Shown piece by piece: positions 1 to 6,124 of a stretch of 21,725 nt of DNA. Source of the DNA: Anaerolineaceae bacterium UBA5211 (GTDB lineage Bacteria; Chloroflexota; Anaerolineae; Anaerolineales; Anaerolineaceae); assembly GCA_002412595.1 (NCBI GenBank), contig DHVJ01000033.1:47731-69455 (forward strand), written 5' to 3'. A program made the position numbers and the translations under genes. Within the stretch, counting starts at the first letter, position 1. Every line of letters starts with the position of its first letter. The notes beneath the pieces were generated by a model. That model saw only the letters and a list, made by a program, of their open reading frames with translations, ran no database searches and was not told the DNA's origin.

Positions 1-1
1 G

Positions 2-715
2 GGCAGGGACCTGGTGGGGTCTCCCAGATTACCTTCCCTGATAAAAGAAATCATAAGTGAATTTACGCCTGCGCGGCTGCGCCTTTCCTCTCTGGAACCC
101 TGGGATATTTCGGAAGATTTCTTTGAAGTGCTTCAACTTCCGGGTTTCTGCCGGCATTTACATTTGCCATTGCAATCCGGAGCAGCCCGAACGCTGAAAC
201 GCATGGGGCGCCGCAACACACCAGCGGAATTTGGTGCTTTAGTGGAAAAGGTTCGGGCAATTGTGCCTGAAATTGCATTGACCACCGATATCATGGTTGG
301 CTTTCCGGGGGAAAGCGCAGCGGATTTTGAAGAAAGCCTTGCGTTCGTTGCGTCCATGAATTTTGCCGGCGGGCATGTTTTCAGTTATTCACTGCGTCCG
401 GGAACTGCAGCGGAAAAATTACCTGGCCGTGTCAGCGCGGCAGACAAGAAAAACCGCAGCCGATCCATGCGCGCTATTTTTGATTTGACTTCTGCGGAAT
501 ACCGGCAAAAATTCATTGGAAGAACAGAAAACGTCCTTTGGGAAAAAGCAGTTCAGGAGAATGCGTTGTGGGTAATGGAAGGTCTGACCGATACATACTT
601 ACGCGTTAGTGCCCAGGCTCAGGAAGATTTTAATAATTATATTTCTCAGGTGGAGTTTAGAGAGGAGAAAGACCAAAAGTTGAACGGAGTTATAAAACCT
701 GGAAAAATGATGTAA
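2..715 (+). CDS. mtaB: tRNA threonylcarbamoyladenosine methylthiotransferase, MtaB-like (5' end missing)
   Basis: This is the C-terminal part of a radical-SAM methylthiotransferase. The frame is open from base 2 and reads GRDLVGSPRLPSL, so the true start and the iron-sulfur CxxxCxxC motif lie upstream of the window; the GTG at 14 is internal. The visible part has the conserved RLRLSSLEP strand, HLHLPLQSGA, TTDIMVGFPGES and a VFSYSLRPGTAA segment that matches the MtaB/YqeV branch rather than MiaB or RimO. About the last 65 residues, from the FIGRTENVLWE segment onward, form a TRAM-like RNA-binding domain. Family members convert t6A to ms2t6A at position 37 of ANN-decoding tRNAs. The MtaB assignment over MiaB rests on these C-terminal motifs only. 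It ends 103 bases before rpmH. Confidence 0.85.
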   Translation, partial: GRDLVGSPRLPSLIKEIISEFTPARLRLSSLEPWDISEDFFEVLQLPGFCRHLHLPLQSGAARTLKRMGRRNTPAEFGALVEKVRAIVPEIALTTDIMVGFPGESAADFEESLAFVASMNFAGGHVFSYSLRPGTAAEKLPGRVSAADKKNRSRSMRAIFDLTSAEYRQKFIGRTENVLWEKAVQENALWVMEGLTDTYLRVSAQAQEDFNNYISQVEFREEKDQKLNGVIKPGKMM

Positions 716-729
716 AATAGGAGAGTTAT

Positions 730-740
730 TTGTCAGACAA
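730..740. repeat. 11-bp palindrome TTGTC-A-GACAA upstream of rpmH
   Basis: A perfect 5-bp inverted repeat with one central base lies about 30 bases upstream of the rpmH -10 element. It sits where an activator or repressor could bind. A repeat this short can arise by chance, so an operator role is only a possibility. Confidence 0.25.
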
Positions 741-769
741 CTATTGCAAATTTTCCCAAGAAATCGTTA

Positions 770-778
770 TGGTATAAT
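770..778 (+). promoter_or_regulatory. Extended -10 promoter of rpmH
   Basis: TGGTATAAT is a perfect TGn-TATAAT extended -10 element, 40 bases upstream of the rpmH ATG. No good -35 hexamer exists at 16-18 bases: TTGCAA at 744-749 is 23 bases away. Extended -10 promoters can work without a -35 element. It probably drives the rpmH-rnpA-yidD-propeller-yidC-jag run. Confidence 0.65.
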
Positions 779-818
779 TTGCGAGCTATTTTAACAAGGT
801 GATTGAGGTAATTAATAA

Positions 819-989
819 ATGCCAAAACGGACTTATCAACCCAGAGTAAAACATCGTGTAAGAGTACATGGATTTCGTAAACGTATGTCATCATCAGATG
901 GTCAATCCGTGTTAAAGCGCCGTCGTGCCAAAGGTCGTTACCAATTGGCGGTCAAGCGTAATAACCATACGAAAAATACCCGCTGGTAA
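819..989 (+). CDS. rpmH: Ribosomal protein bL34
   Basis: This 56-residue, strongly basic protein begins MPKRTYQPRVKHRVRVHGF and contains the L34 signature (KRTYQP, HGFRKRM, RRRAKGR). It is a component of the large ribosomal subunit that contacts 23S rRNA. Typical L34 proteins are 44-47 residues. This one has an extra Pro after Met and about ten extra C-terminal residues (VKRNNHTKNTRW). The ATG at 819 is preceded by a weak GAGG (805-808). It lies just downstream of an extended -10 promoter and is followed by rnpA, the classical order. The usual neighbour dnaA is absent, with mtaB in its place. Confidence 0.95.
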   Translation: MPKRTYQPRVKHRVRVHGFRKRMSSSDGQSVLKRRRAKGRYQLAVKRNNHTKNTRW

Positions 990-1035
990 GCGGTTATTAA
1001 ATAGTCTGCATTTTAAAAACAAAACAGCAGGATGT

Positions 1036-1368
1036 GTGAAGCGAAAATCTCATCTTACCCAAGCACGCGATTTTCAACGGGTAAAGAATAATAATCAGAC
1101 GGTATATCATCGCTTACTGATCTTGGTTTATGCGCAAAATGAACTGGACATATCCCGCACAGCAGTGGTCACAAGTAAAAAAGTTGGCAATGCTGTTACA
1201 CGTAATCGCGTCCGGCGCCGTATTTGGGCCGGACTCGATGAGCAATGGATTACGGTAAAACCGGGATGGGATTTAATTTTCTATTCTCGCAGTTCAATTG
1301 CAGATGCGGATTATTTGGAAATATTAAATGCGGTCAAACACCTGCTCTCAAAAGCTGGTGTTATATAA
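1036..1368 (+). CDS. rnpA: Ribonuclease P protein component
   Basis: This is the 110-residue basic protein subunit of RNase P, which helps the catalytic RNA remove 5' leaders from pre-tRNAs. The RNR signature is clear in VGNAVTRNRVRRRIW (about residues 47-61 of this model), and the N-terminal LTQARDFQRV matches the family. I chose the GTG at 1036 because it gives the normal length and the usual KRxxxLxxxxDF opening. Its ribosome site is poor: AGGA at 1029-1032, only 3 bases away. The frame stays open upstream to a GTG at 925, inside rpmH, so a longer product overlapping rpmH is possible but not favoured. It is cotranscribed with rpmH and yidD. Confidence 0.9.
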   Translation: MKRKSHLTQARDFQRVKNNNQTVYHRLLILVYAQNELDISRTAVVTSKKVGNAVTRNRVRRRIWAGLDEQWITVKPGWDLIFYSRSSIADADYLEILNAVKHLLSKAGVI

Positions 1369-1383
1369 AACACATAAAATTTC

Positions 1384-1665
1384 ATGCTAGCTGATAACGA
1401 ATACCCTAATGAACCTGCATTAAGGGATTTCAAGCTCACAGGGTTGAATTTTCCTCGGTTCCTACTGCTTGTGTGTATCCGGTTATATCAGGTTACGATA
1501 TCTCGCATGCTCCCCACCAATACTTGCCGGTTTTACCCCAGTTGTTCCCATTACGGATATCAGGCAATTTATAAACACGGTTTTTTCAAAGGTGCCTTTT
1601 TAGCCATCTCCCGTGTTTTACGTTGTAACCCATTTAATCCAGGTGGGTATGATCCCGTACCATGA
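1384..1665 (+). CDS. yidD: Membrane protein insertion efficiency factor YidD
   Basis: This 93-residue protein has the YidD (DUF37) core: CIRLYQVTISRMLP, then TCRFYPSCSHYGYQAI, an amphipathic KGAFLAISRVLRCNPF stretch and the C-terminal GGYDPVP. Cys48, Cys54 and Cys81 are the conserved cysteines. YidD is a peripheral membrane protein thought to assist YidC-dependent insertion. The N-terminus is about 20 residues longer than the usual start; a TTG at codon 21 is an alternative, but neither has a good ribosome site. It lies 15 bases after rnpA. The usual adjacency to yidC is broken by the propeller lipoprotein gene. Confidence 0.9.
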   Translation: MLADNEYPNEPALRDFKLTGLNFPRFLLLVCIRLYQVTISRMLPTNTCRFYPSCSHYGYQAIYKHGFFKGAFLAISRVLRCNPFNPGGYDPVP

Positions 1666-1695
1666 AAATACATGACAGGATGAGAAGAGAGAAGA

Positions 1696-2820
1696 ATGAA
1701 CAATAAAACTATAAGATTAATCATACTTACGTTAATAACAGCTGTAGTTATCAGCGGGTGTACATCTAGTTCGGCAACGAGTGCATCCAGTTGGCCAGGG
1801 ATGGCACTTTCAGGCGAGGAAGGATATTTTGCTTACGGCACGCAGGTGTATGCCCTGGATACGAAAAACGGCAGCCTTCTGTGGCGTTTTCCGCAGGAAG
1901 GTAGTTCCAGCATCCAATTCTACGCGGCCCCAGAGGTAAGCGATAATTTGGTTATTGTTGGCGATTACACCAGCAATTTATACGCTGTAGATAGGGAAAA
2001 TGGTTTTGAAAAATGGCAGTTTAACGATGCTGAGGATCGCTACATTGCTTCTTCCCTTTCTTATAATGAAACCGTTTATGCGCCAAACACGGATTATTAC
2101 CTGTATGCGCTGGATGAAAACGGAGATCTGTTGTGGCGCTTTAAAACCAAAGGCCCGAACTGGAGCAAACCATTGGCGGATGAGAGTTATCTTTATCTGA
2201 CCTCCATGGACCATTACCTGTATGCCTTGAATTTGAGTTATGCGAACACTGATTTGACCGCAGATGAGGATGGTAATCAAACCCTGGTGTCAACCCCTGT
2301 TTGGAGTCTGGATCTGGAGAGTGCAATTGTATCTAACCCGGTCATGGAGGATGGTATCCTGTATGTCGGCACAGTTGATGGCATTTTATATGCTGTTGAT
2401 TTGGAAAAACAATCCGTTCTTTGGAAATTCACGGTTGAAGATGAAGTAGCGTCAATTTGGGGTACGCCGGTCATAACCAGCGACGCTGTTTTCTTCGGTG
2501 ATGAAGGCGGTAATATTTATGCTATCGATAAGCAGGATGGCAATGCCCTGTGGCCTTCACCATTTGCGGCCGGATCTTCCGTGATCGCCAGCGGTGTTGG
2601 AATTGACGGCAAAGCTGTATTCGCTGCTTCCGATGGGAAAATTTTCAGTATTGATGCCAGCAAGGAACCGAAGACATTAACCACACTGGATGCAACTTTG
2701 AATGCACCGTTGGGTTACGCAAATGAAAAAATCATTATTGCACCAGCTTCGAGTGATGCTTTGGTTGAAGCAATCGATACCAACGGCAGCGAAGTTTGGA
2801 CTTATTCACCAACTAACTAG
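1696..2820 (+). CDS. PQQ-like beta-propeller lipoprotein (BamB-like fold)
   Basis: The 374-residue protein has a lipoprotein signal: Lys4 and Arg7, a hydrophobic stretch at 8-19, then the lipobox VISGC with the lipidated cysteine at 22. The mature part is a series of PQQ-type blades, each with a pattern like LYAVDxxxGxxxWxF (YALDTKNGSLLWRF, YAVDRENGFEKWQF, YALDENGDLLWRF, YAVDLEKQSVLWKF, YAIDKQDGNALW). About seven blades can be counted, consistent with a closed propeller. No enzymatic PQQ or calcium site can be assigned. The start has a purine-rich upstream sequence (GAAGAGAGAAGA). Its place between yidD and yidC suggests an envelope-assembly role, analogous to BamB folds, but that is inference. 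It should be processed by the Lgt and LspA encoded later in the window. Confidence 0.8.
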   Translation: MNNKTIRLIILTLITAVVISGCTSSSATSASSWPGMALSGEEGYFAYGTQVYALDTKNGSLLWRFPQEGSSSIQFYAAPEVSDNLVIVGDYTSNLYAVDRENGFEKWQFNDAEDRYIASSLSYNETVYAPNTDYYLYALDENGDLLWRFKTKGPNWSKPLADESYLYLTSMDHYLYALNLSYANTDLTADEDGNQTLVSTPVWSLDLESAIVSNPVMEDGILYVGTVDGILYAVDLEKQSVLWKFTVEDEVASIWGTPVITSDAVFFGDEGGNIYAIDKQDGNALWPSPFAAGSSVIASGVGIDGKAVFAASDGKIFSIDASKEPKTLTTLDATLNAPLGYANEKIIIAPASSDALVEAIDTNGSEVWTYSPTN

Positions 2821-2835
2821 GAGCAGGATAAAGCT

Positions 2836-3639
2836 ATGTGGGATACCATTATTATTAAACCGTTTATTAGCGGACTTTTGTTTATCTATGACCTCATTGG
2901 TCAGAACTTTGGCATTGCGATCATTCTCTTTACCGTTTTAGTCAAGGCCGTCACGCATCCTTTAACCGTTAAGCAAATCAAGAGCAGTAATGCGCTTCAG
3001 GATTTGCAGACCGACAAGGATTGGCTGGAGATGCAGAAAAAATATAAAAACGACAAAGATCGTTTGGCTCAGGAGCAAATGAAGTTATATAAAGAAAAGG
3101 GCATTAGTCCTTTTGCTTCCTGCTTACCCACCTTGATCCAATTCCCGATTATCATTGGGCTTTATCAAAGCATTATTCAAACGATGGGTAATGCACCGCT
3201 GCAGATGCTTAATTTGATTCCCAAGATCACGCCCTTATTGTCAAATATTTTCTCATTTTTACCTGGGCTGCAGGATCCCATCAGTCTGATCCCGCTAAAT
3301 AATCACTTTTTATGGATGAATCTTGGTCAACCTGAACGTGTCTTTATTCCGGGAATCTCATTTGGTATTCCGCTTCTGGCAATTTTTGTGGTGATTACAT
3401 CATTCCTGCAAACCAAGTTGATGTCAACCCCTTCCGCAGATGCACAATCTCAACAGATGACAGGAATGATGAATTTGTACATGCCTATCTTAATGGGTTG
3501 GTTTGCCTATTCCTTCGCATCCGGTCTGGCGTTGTATTTTGTAGCTTCCAATGTCATCACCATTATCCAGTATGCGGTTCTAGGCAAGCTGAATTTCTCA
3601 AACCTTAAACGAAAAAAGAAAGTTGAGGTTAAAAAATGA
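2836..3639 (+). CDS. yidC: Membrane protein insertase YidC/Oxa1/SpoIIIJ family
   Basis: This 267-residue insertase has the short form typical of Gram-positive-like YidC, without a large periplasmic domain. Visible parts are TM1 (about 22-43), a cytoplasmic charged coiled region (46-90), a TM2 segment with the family motif SPFASCLPTLIQFPI (91-105), and later membrane segments near 172-192 and 213-247, ending in a basic tail KRKKKVEVKK. The hydrophilic-groove arginine in TM1 of characterised homologues appears as Lys37 in the segment LFTVLVKAVTHPL. No signal peptide or lipobox is present. It inserts membrane proteins alone or with SecYEG. It starts 15 bases after the propeller gene and overlaps jag by 4 bases (ATGA), so the two are likely translationally coupled. 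Confidence 0.95.
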   Translation: MWDTIIIKPFISGLLFIYDLIGQNFGIAIILFTVLVKAVTHPLTVKQIKSSNALQDLQTDKDWLEMQKKYKNDKDRLAQEQMKLYKEKGISPFASCLPTLIQFPIIIGLYQSIIQTMGNAPLQMLNLIPKITPLLSNIFSFLPGLQDPISLIPLNNHFLWMNLGQPERVFIPGISFGIPLLAIFVVITSFLQTKLMSTPSADAQSQQMTGMMNLYMPILMGWFAYSFASGLALYFVASNVITIIQYAVLGKLNFSNLKRKKKVEVKK

Positions 3640-4397
3640 TTCAAGATAACGCGATGGAAAAAAAGAAGACTACATTAGAAGTAATCGGACCATCGGTAGA
3701 AGACGCGATTGAAAAAGGCCTGGATCAACTGGGATTGCCGCGTGATGCAGTTGATGTTGAGGTATTAGATCAGGGACAAAGCGGTTTCCTTGGAATTGGA
3801 AACCGGCAAGTACGTGTTCGACTGACCCTGACCAACCATGAATCGGAGATAGAACCTAAAACCGCTGCTAAAGAATCTGTGCAGACGGTTTTCGAAGATC
3901 CCGAAGATTTGGATGAGTTGGAACTGGCCAAGCGCAAGGCGAAAGAGATTGTTGAACATTTATTAACCTCTATGCGTATTCAAGCCAGTGTAGCTGCCCG
4001 CATATTAGAGCCGGAAGATGACCGTGACCATCCCATGGTCTTGATTGAGGTCACCGGCAAGGATTTAAGCATTTTGATTGGCCGACGTGCGGAGACGTTG
4101 AATTCCCTTCAGTACATCACCAGCCTGGTTTTAAACCAACAGGTAGGTCATTGGGTGCCGTTGATGATTGATGTACAGGGTTACCGCTTCCGCCGTGAAC
4201 GCCAGCTGCGTCAATTGGCCCGCAGACTAGCTGATCAGGTCATCCAGACCGGCCGCAAGCAGGTGCTTGAACCCATGCCAGCCAATGAACGGCGCTTAAT
4301 TCACCTCGAGCTGCGCTACCATCCCTTTGTGACCACCGAGAGTGTGGGTGAGGAACCCAACCGACGAACGACCATCATGCTCAAACCCAAAGAGTAG
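3636..4397 (+). CDS. khpB: RNA-binding protein KhpB/Jag (Jag_N, KH and R3H domains)
   Basis: This 253-residue protein has the full Jag layout: Jag_N at about 10-63 (VEDAIEKGLDQLGL and SGFLGIGNRQVRVRL), an acidic linker at 68-95, a KH-II domain at about 103-177 and an R3H domain at about 183-251. The R3H motif is Arg219-xxx-His223. In the KH domain the GxxG loop reads GRRA (149-152), so the second glycine is alanine. Homologues bind RNA and influence cell elongation and division in Firmicutes. The ATG at 3636 overlaps the yidC stop; an in-frame ATG at 3654 (Met7) is an alternative that would still keep all domains. It is the last gene of the rpmH cluster. Confidence 0.92.
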   Translation: MIQDNAMEKKKTTLEVIGPSVEDAIEKGLDQLGLPRDAVDVEVLDQGQSGFLGIGNRQVRVRLTLTNHESEIEPKTAAKESVQTVFEDPEDLDELELAKRKAKEIVEHLLTSMRIQASVAARILEPEDDRDHPMVLIEVTGKDLSILIGRRAETLNSLQYITSLVLNQQVGHWVPLMIDVQGYRFRRERQLRQLARRLADQVIQTGRKQVLEPMPANERRLIHLELRYHPFVTTESVGEEPNRRTTIMLKPKE

Positions 4398-4433
4398 CCG
4401 GTTCTTTACATTTCAATCTAATAAGAATGAAAA

Positions 4434-4460
4434 TGGAATTCCCTCGCGAGAGGGGTTCCA
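4434..4460 (+). other. Imperfect hairpin between jag and the phosphorylase gene
   Basis: TGGAA-TT-CCCTC pairs with GAGGGG-TTCCA around a GCGA loop (about 10 pairs with a small bulge). It could slow transcription after jag or shape the leader of the next gene. The following bases TGTTTATAGATAAAA are not a proper U-tract, so I do not call it an intrinsic terminator. Confidence 0.4.
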
Positions 4461-4497
4461 TGTTTATAGATAAAAATTCTTTTGCTGGAGGTAGTAA

Positions 4498-5802
4498 ATG
4501 CGAGCGGTTGATATCATTATCAAAAAACGAGACCATTTTCAGCTAACAAAGGAAGAAATCAAATTCTTTATCTCAGGTGTGGTGGATGGCTCAATCCCTG
4601 ATTACCAGGCTTCCGCTTGGGCGATGGCGGTGTTATTGAATGGCATGACCGATCAGGAAACCACCGATTTGACCCTGGTGATGGCTGAATCCGGTGAGAC
4701 GATGGATTTATCCGAGATTGCCCCTGTTGTTGTGGACAAACACTCCACCGGCGGTGTGGGCGACAAGGTTACGCTGGTTGTCACGCCTCTGGTAGCTTCC
4801 TGCGGACTTCCGGTGGGCAAGATGTCCGGACGCGGACTGGGCTTCAGCGGCGGCACATTGGATAAGCTGGATTCCATCCCCGGTTATCGCTCCGACCTTT
4901 CCAAGCAGGAATTTTTAGACCAATTGAAAGATTTCGGATTCGTTCTGACCGGACAATCGGCCGATTTGGCCCCTGCGGATCGTATCCTGTATAAACTGCG
5001 CGACGTAACCGGTACGGTGGACTCACTGCCCCTGATTGCATCGTCCGTAATGAGCAAGAAGATCGCGGGCGGCGCGAACGCTATTGTTCTGGATGTCAAA
5101 GTTGGCAATGGCGCCTTTATGAAAACCATCGAGGATGCCCGCAAGTTGGCTGAAACTATGATTGCGATTGGCCAATTGAGCGGGCGTAAGGTGGAAGCCC
5201 TGCTTTCAGATATGAACCAGCCCCTGGGTGTGGCGGTTGGCAACGCGGTGGAATTGCACGAGGCCATCGATACATTGCAGGACGGCGGTCCGGAAGATTT
5301 CCGCGAACACTGTCTGGTGGTTGCCAGCCATATGCTGCTGTTGGGCAAGAAAACCGCTACGCTGGAAGAAGCCCGCAAGATGGCAGAAGAAGCCCTGAAA
5401 TCGGGTAGAGCCTGGGAGGAATTCCGCCAATTGGTCATCCGGCAGGGCGGGGATGTTAGTTATATTGACCAGCCTGAAAAAATGCCCGGCGCAGCAGTTA
5501 CCTATGAGATGAAAGCGGAGCGGGATGGGTATATCGCACAAGTCCGCGCGCAAACCGTGGGTGAGACGGCTGTTTCCCTGGGAGCGGGCCGCGCCAAAAA
5601 AGAAGACTCGATTGACTTGGGTGTGGGCATGTTCGTGCGCGTCAAAGTTGGCGATCAGGTTAAAAAAGGCGATGTATTGTTCACCATTTTGGCTAAAAAC
5701 GAGGCGGATGCGCAGAACGCCGCTAAACGCCTGGCAACCGGCCTTGAATGGTCCGATAAACCGGTCGAACCGCTGCCATTATTCTATTCCACGCAGAGCT
5801 GA
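4498..5802 (+). CDS. pdp: Pyrimidine-nucleoside phosphorylase
   Basis: This 434-residue enzyme phosphorolyses uridine/thymidine-type nucleosides to the base and (deoxy)ribose-1-phosphate for salvage. The small alpha domain, the central KHSTGGVGDKVTLVV phosphate loop (Lys81, His82, Ser83) and SGRGLGFSGGTLDKLD (Ser110, Thr120) are clear. The pyrimidine-site residues Arg168, Ser183 and Lys187 lie in the LRDVTGTVDSLPLIASSVMSK segment. The C-terminal alpha/beta lobe (about 345-434) is complete, so the length is normal. Oddities are Phe116 where most family members have His (GLGHTGG) and Asp instead of Glu at the end of the signature. The start is supported by GGAGG (4487-4491) six bases upstream. 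Uridine versus thymidine preference cannot be read from sequence. Confidence 0.93.
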   Translation: MRAVDIIIKKRDHFQLTKEEIKFFISGVVDGSIPDYQASAWAMAVLLNGMTDQETTDLTLVMAESGETMDLSEIAPVVVDKHSTGGVGDKVTLVVTPLVASCGLPVGKMSGRGLGFSGGTLDKLDSIPGYRSDLSKQEFLDQLKDFGFVLTGQSADLAPADRILYKLRDVTGTVDSLPLIASSVMSKKIAGGANAIVLDVKVGNGAFMKTIEDARKLAETMIAIGQLSGRKVEALLSDMNQPLGVAVGNAVELHEAIDTLQDGGPEDFREHCLVVASHMLLLGKKTATLEEARKMAEEALKSGRAWEEFRQLVIRQGGDVSYIDQPEKMPGAAVTYEMKAERDGYIAQVRAQTVGETAVSLGAGRAKKEDSIDLGVGMFVRVKVGDQVKKGDVLFTILAKNEADAQNAAKRLATGLEWSDKPVEPLPLFYSTQS

Positions 5803-5841
5803 AGTTTGATTTTTTATCCGGATTATGGGATAATCGAACTT
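5802..5841 (+). repeat. Inverted repeat covering the ileS promoter
   Basis: AAGTT-GAT-(TTTT bulge)-TATCC at 5802-5819 pairs with GGATA-ATC-AACTT at 5828-5841 around an 8-base loop. The repeat starts in the phosphorylase stop codon and spans both -35 and -10 elements. It could be the 3'-end hairpin of the upstream mRNA, an operator, or chance; no U-tract follows. Confidence 0.3.
5806..5834 (+). promoter_or_regulatory. Sigma70-type promoter of the ileS T-box leader
   Basis: TTGATT (5806-5811) and GATAAT (5829-5834) are separated by exactly 17 bases, giving an expected transcription start near 5841. That places the start just upstream of T-box stem I, as expected for a leader RNA. Confidence 0.6.
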
Positions 5842-6111
5842 TGACAAGCGATGATGGAGAAGAGTAAGCCCACTGAGCCTTCCCAGCGAATCGAGGATGG
5901 TGCAAGCTCGAAAAGGTAAAACGGCCGAAAATCGCTCCGGAGCTGTGTACTGAAAGCCATTTGGCAATTAAGGAAACCGGTATTGCACCCGTTATTGTGC
6001 AGAAGGTAACGAATCGTCTGGTTGCCGGAATCAAGCGCCTGATTTATCAGGAAGCGGGGTGGTACCACGGGAATTAAATCTCGTCCCTGTTTGGGACGAG
6101 ATTATTTTTTT
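5841..6111 (+). ncRNA. T-box riboswitch (transcriptional, tRNA-Ile) upstream of ileS
   Basis: The leader carries the main T-box landmarks in order. An AGAGTAA (AG-bulge type) motif lies near 5860. The apical hairpin is TCGAG/CTCGA (5891-5895 with 5907-5911) with GATGGTGCAAG in its loop. The specifier region GAAA-ATC-GCTCC places the isoleucine codon ATC at 5931-5933. Intermediate hairpins occur at 5984-6001 (TGCAC/GTGCA) and 6038-6051 (CCTGA-TTTA-TCAGG). The antiterminator pairs CGGGG (6055-6059) with CCCTG (6085-6089) and ACG (6067-6069) with CGT (6082-6084), leaving the 7-base bulge TGGTACC (6060-6066). TGGT complements an ACCA tRNA end. Uncharged tRNA-Ile should favour the antiterminator and switch ileS on. 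This fills the only gene-free stretch over 300 bases in the window. Confidence 0.93.
6077..6111 (+). terminator. Regulated intrinsic terminator of the ileS T-box
   Basis: An 11-bp perfect stem, AATCTCGTCCC (6077-6087) with GGGACGAGATT (6093-6103), has a 5-base TGTTT loop and is followed by ATTTTTTT. Its 5' arm contains the bases used by the antiterminator (6082-6087), so the two folds exclude each other. The ileS ribosome site GGAGG follows at 6116-6120. Confidence 0.93.
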
Positions 6112-6124
6112 ATTTGGAGGTTGA

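Noticed and set aside
744..778. TTGCAA as the -35 of the rpmH promoter
   Set aside because: The spacer would be 23 bases, too long for a sigma70 promoter; the extended -10 alone is the better call.
4434..4475. Intrinsic terminator after jag
   Set aside because: The hairpin is imperfect and is not followed by a U-tract, so it is listed only as a hairpin.
4884..5438. A 184-codon minus-strand frame inside the pyrimidine phosphorylase gene
   Set aside because: Ser/Ala/Arg-rich translation typical of an antisense shadow; no motif or promoter.
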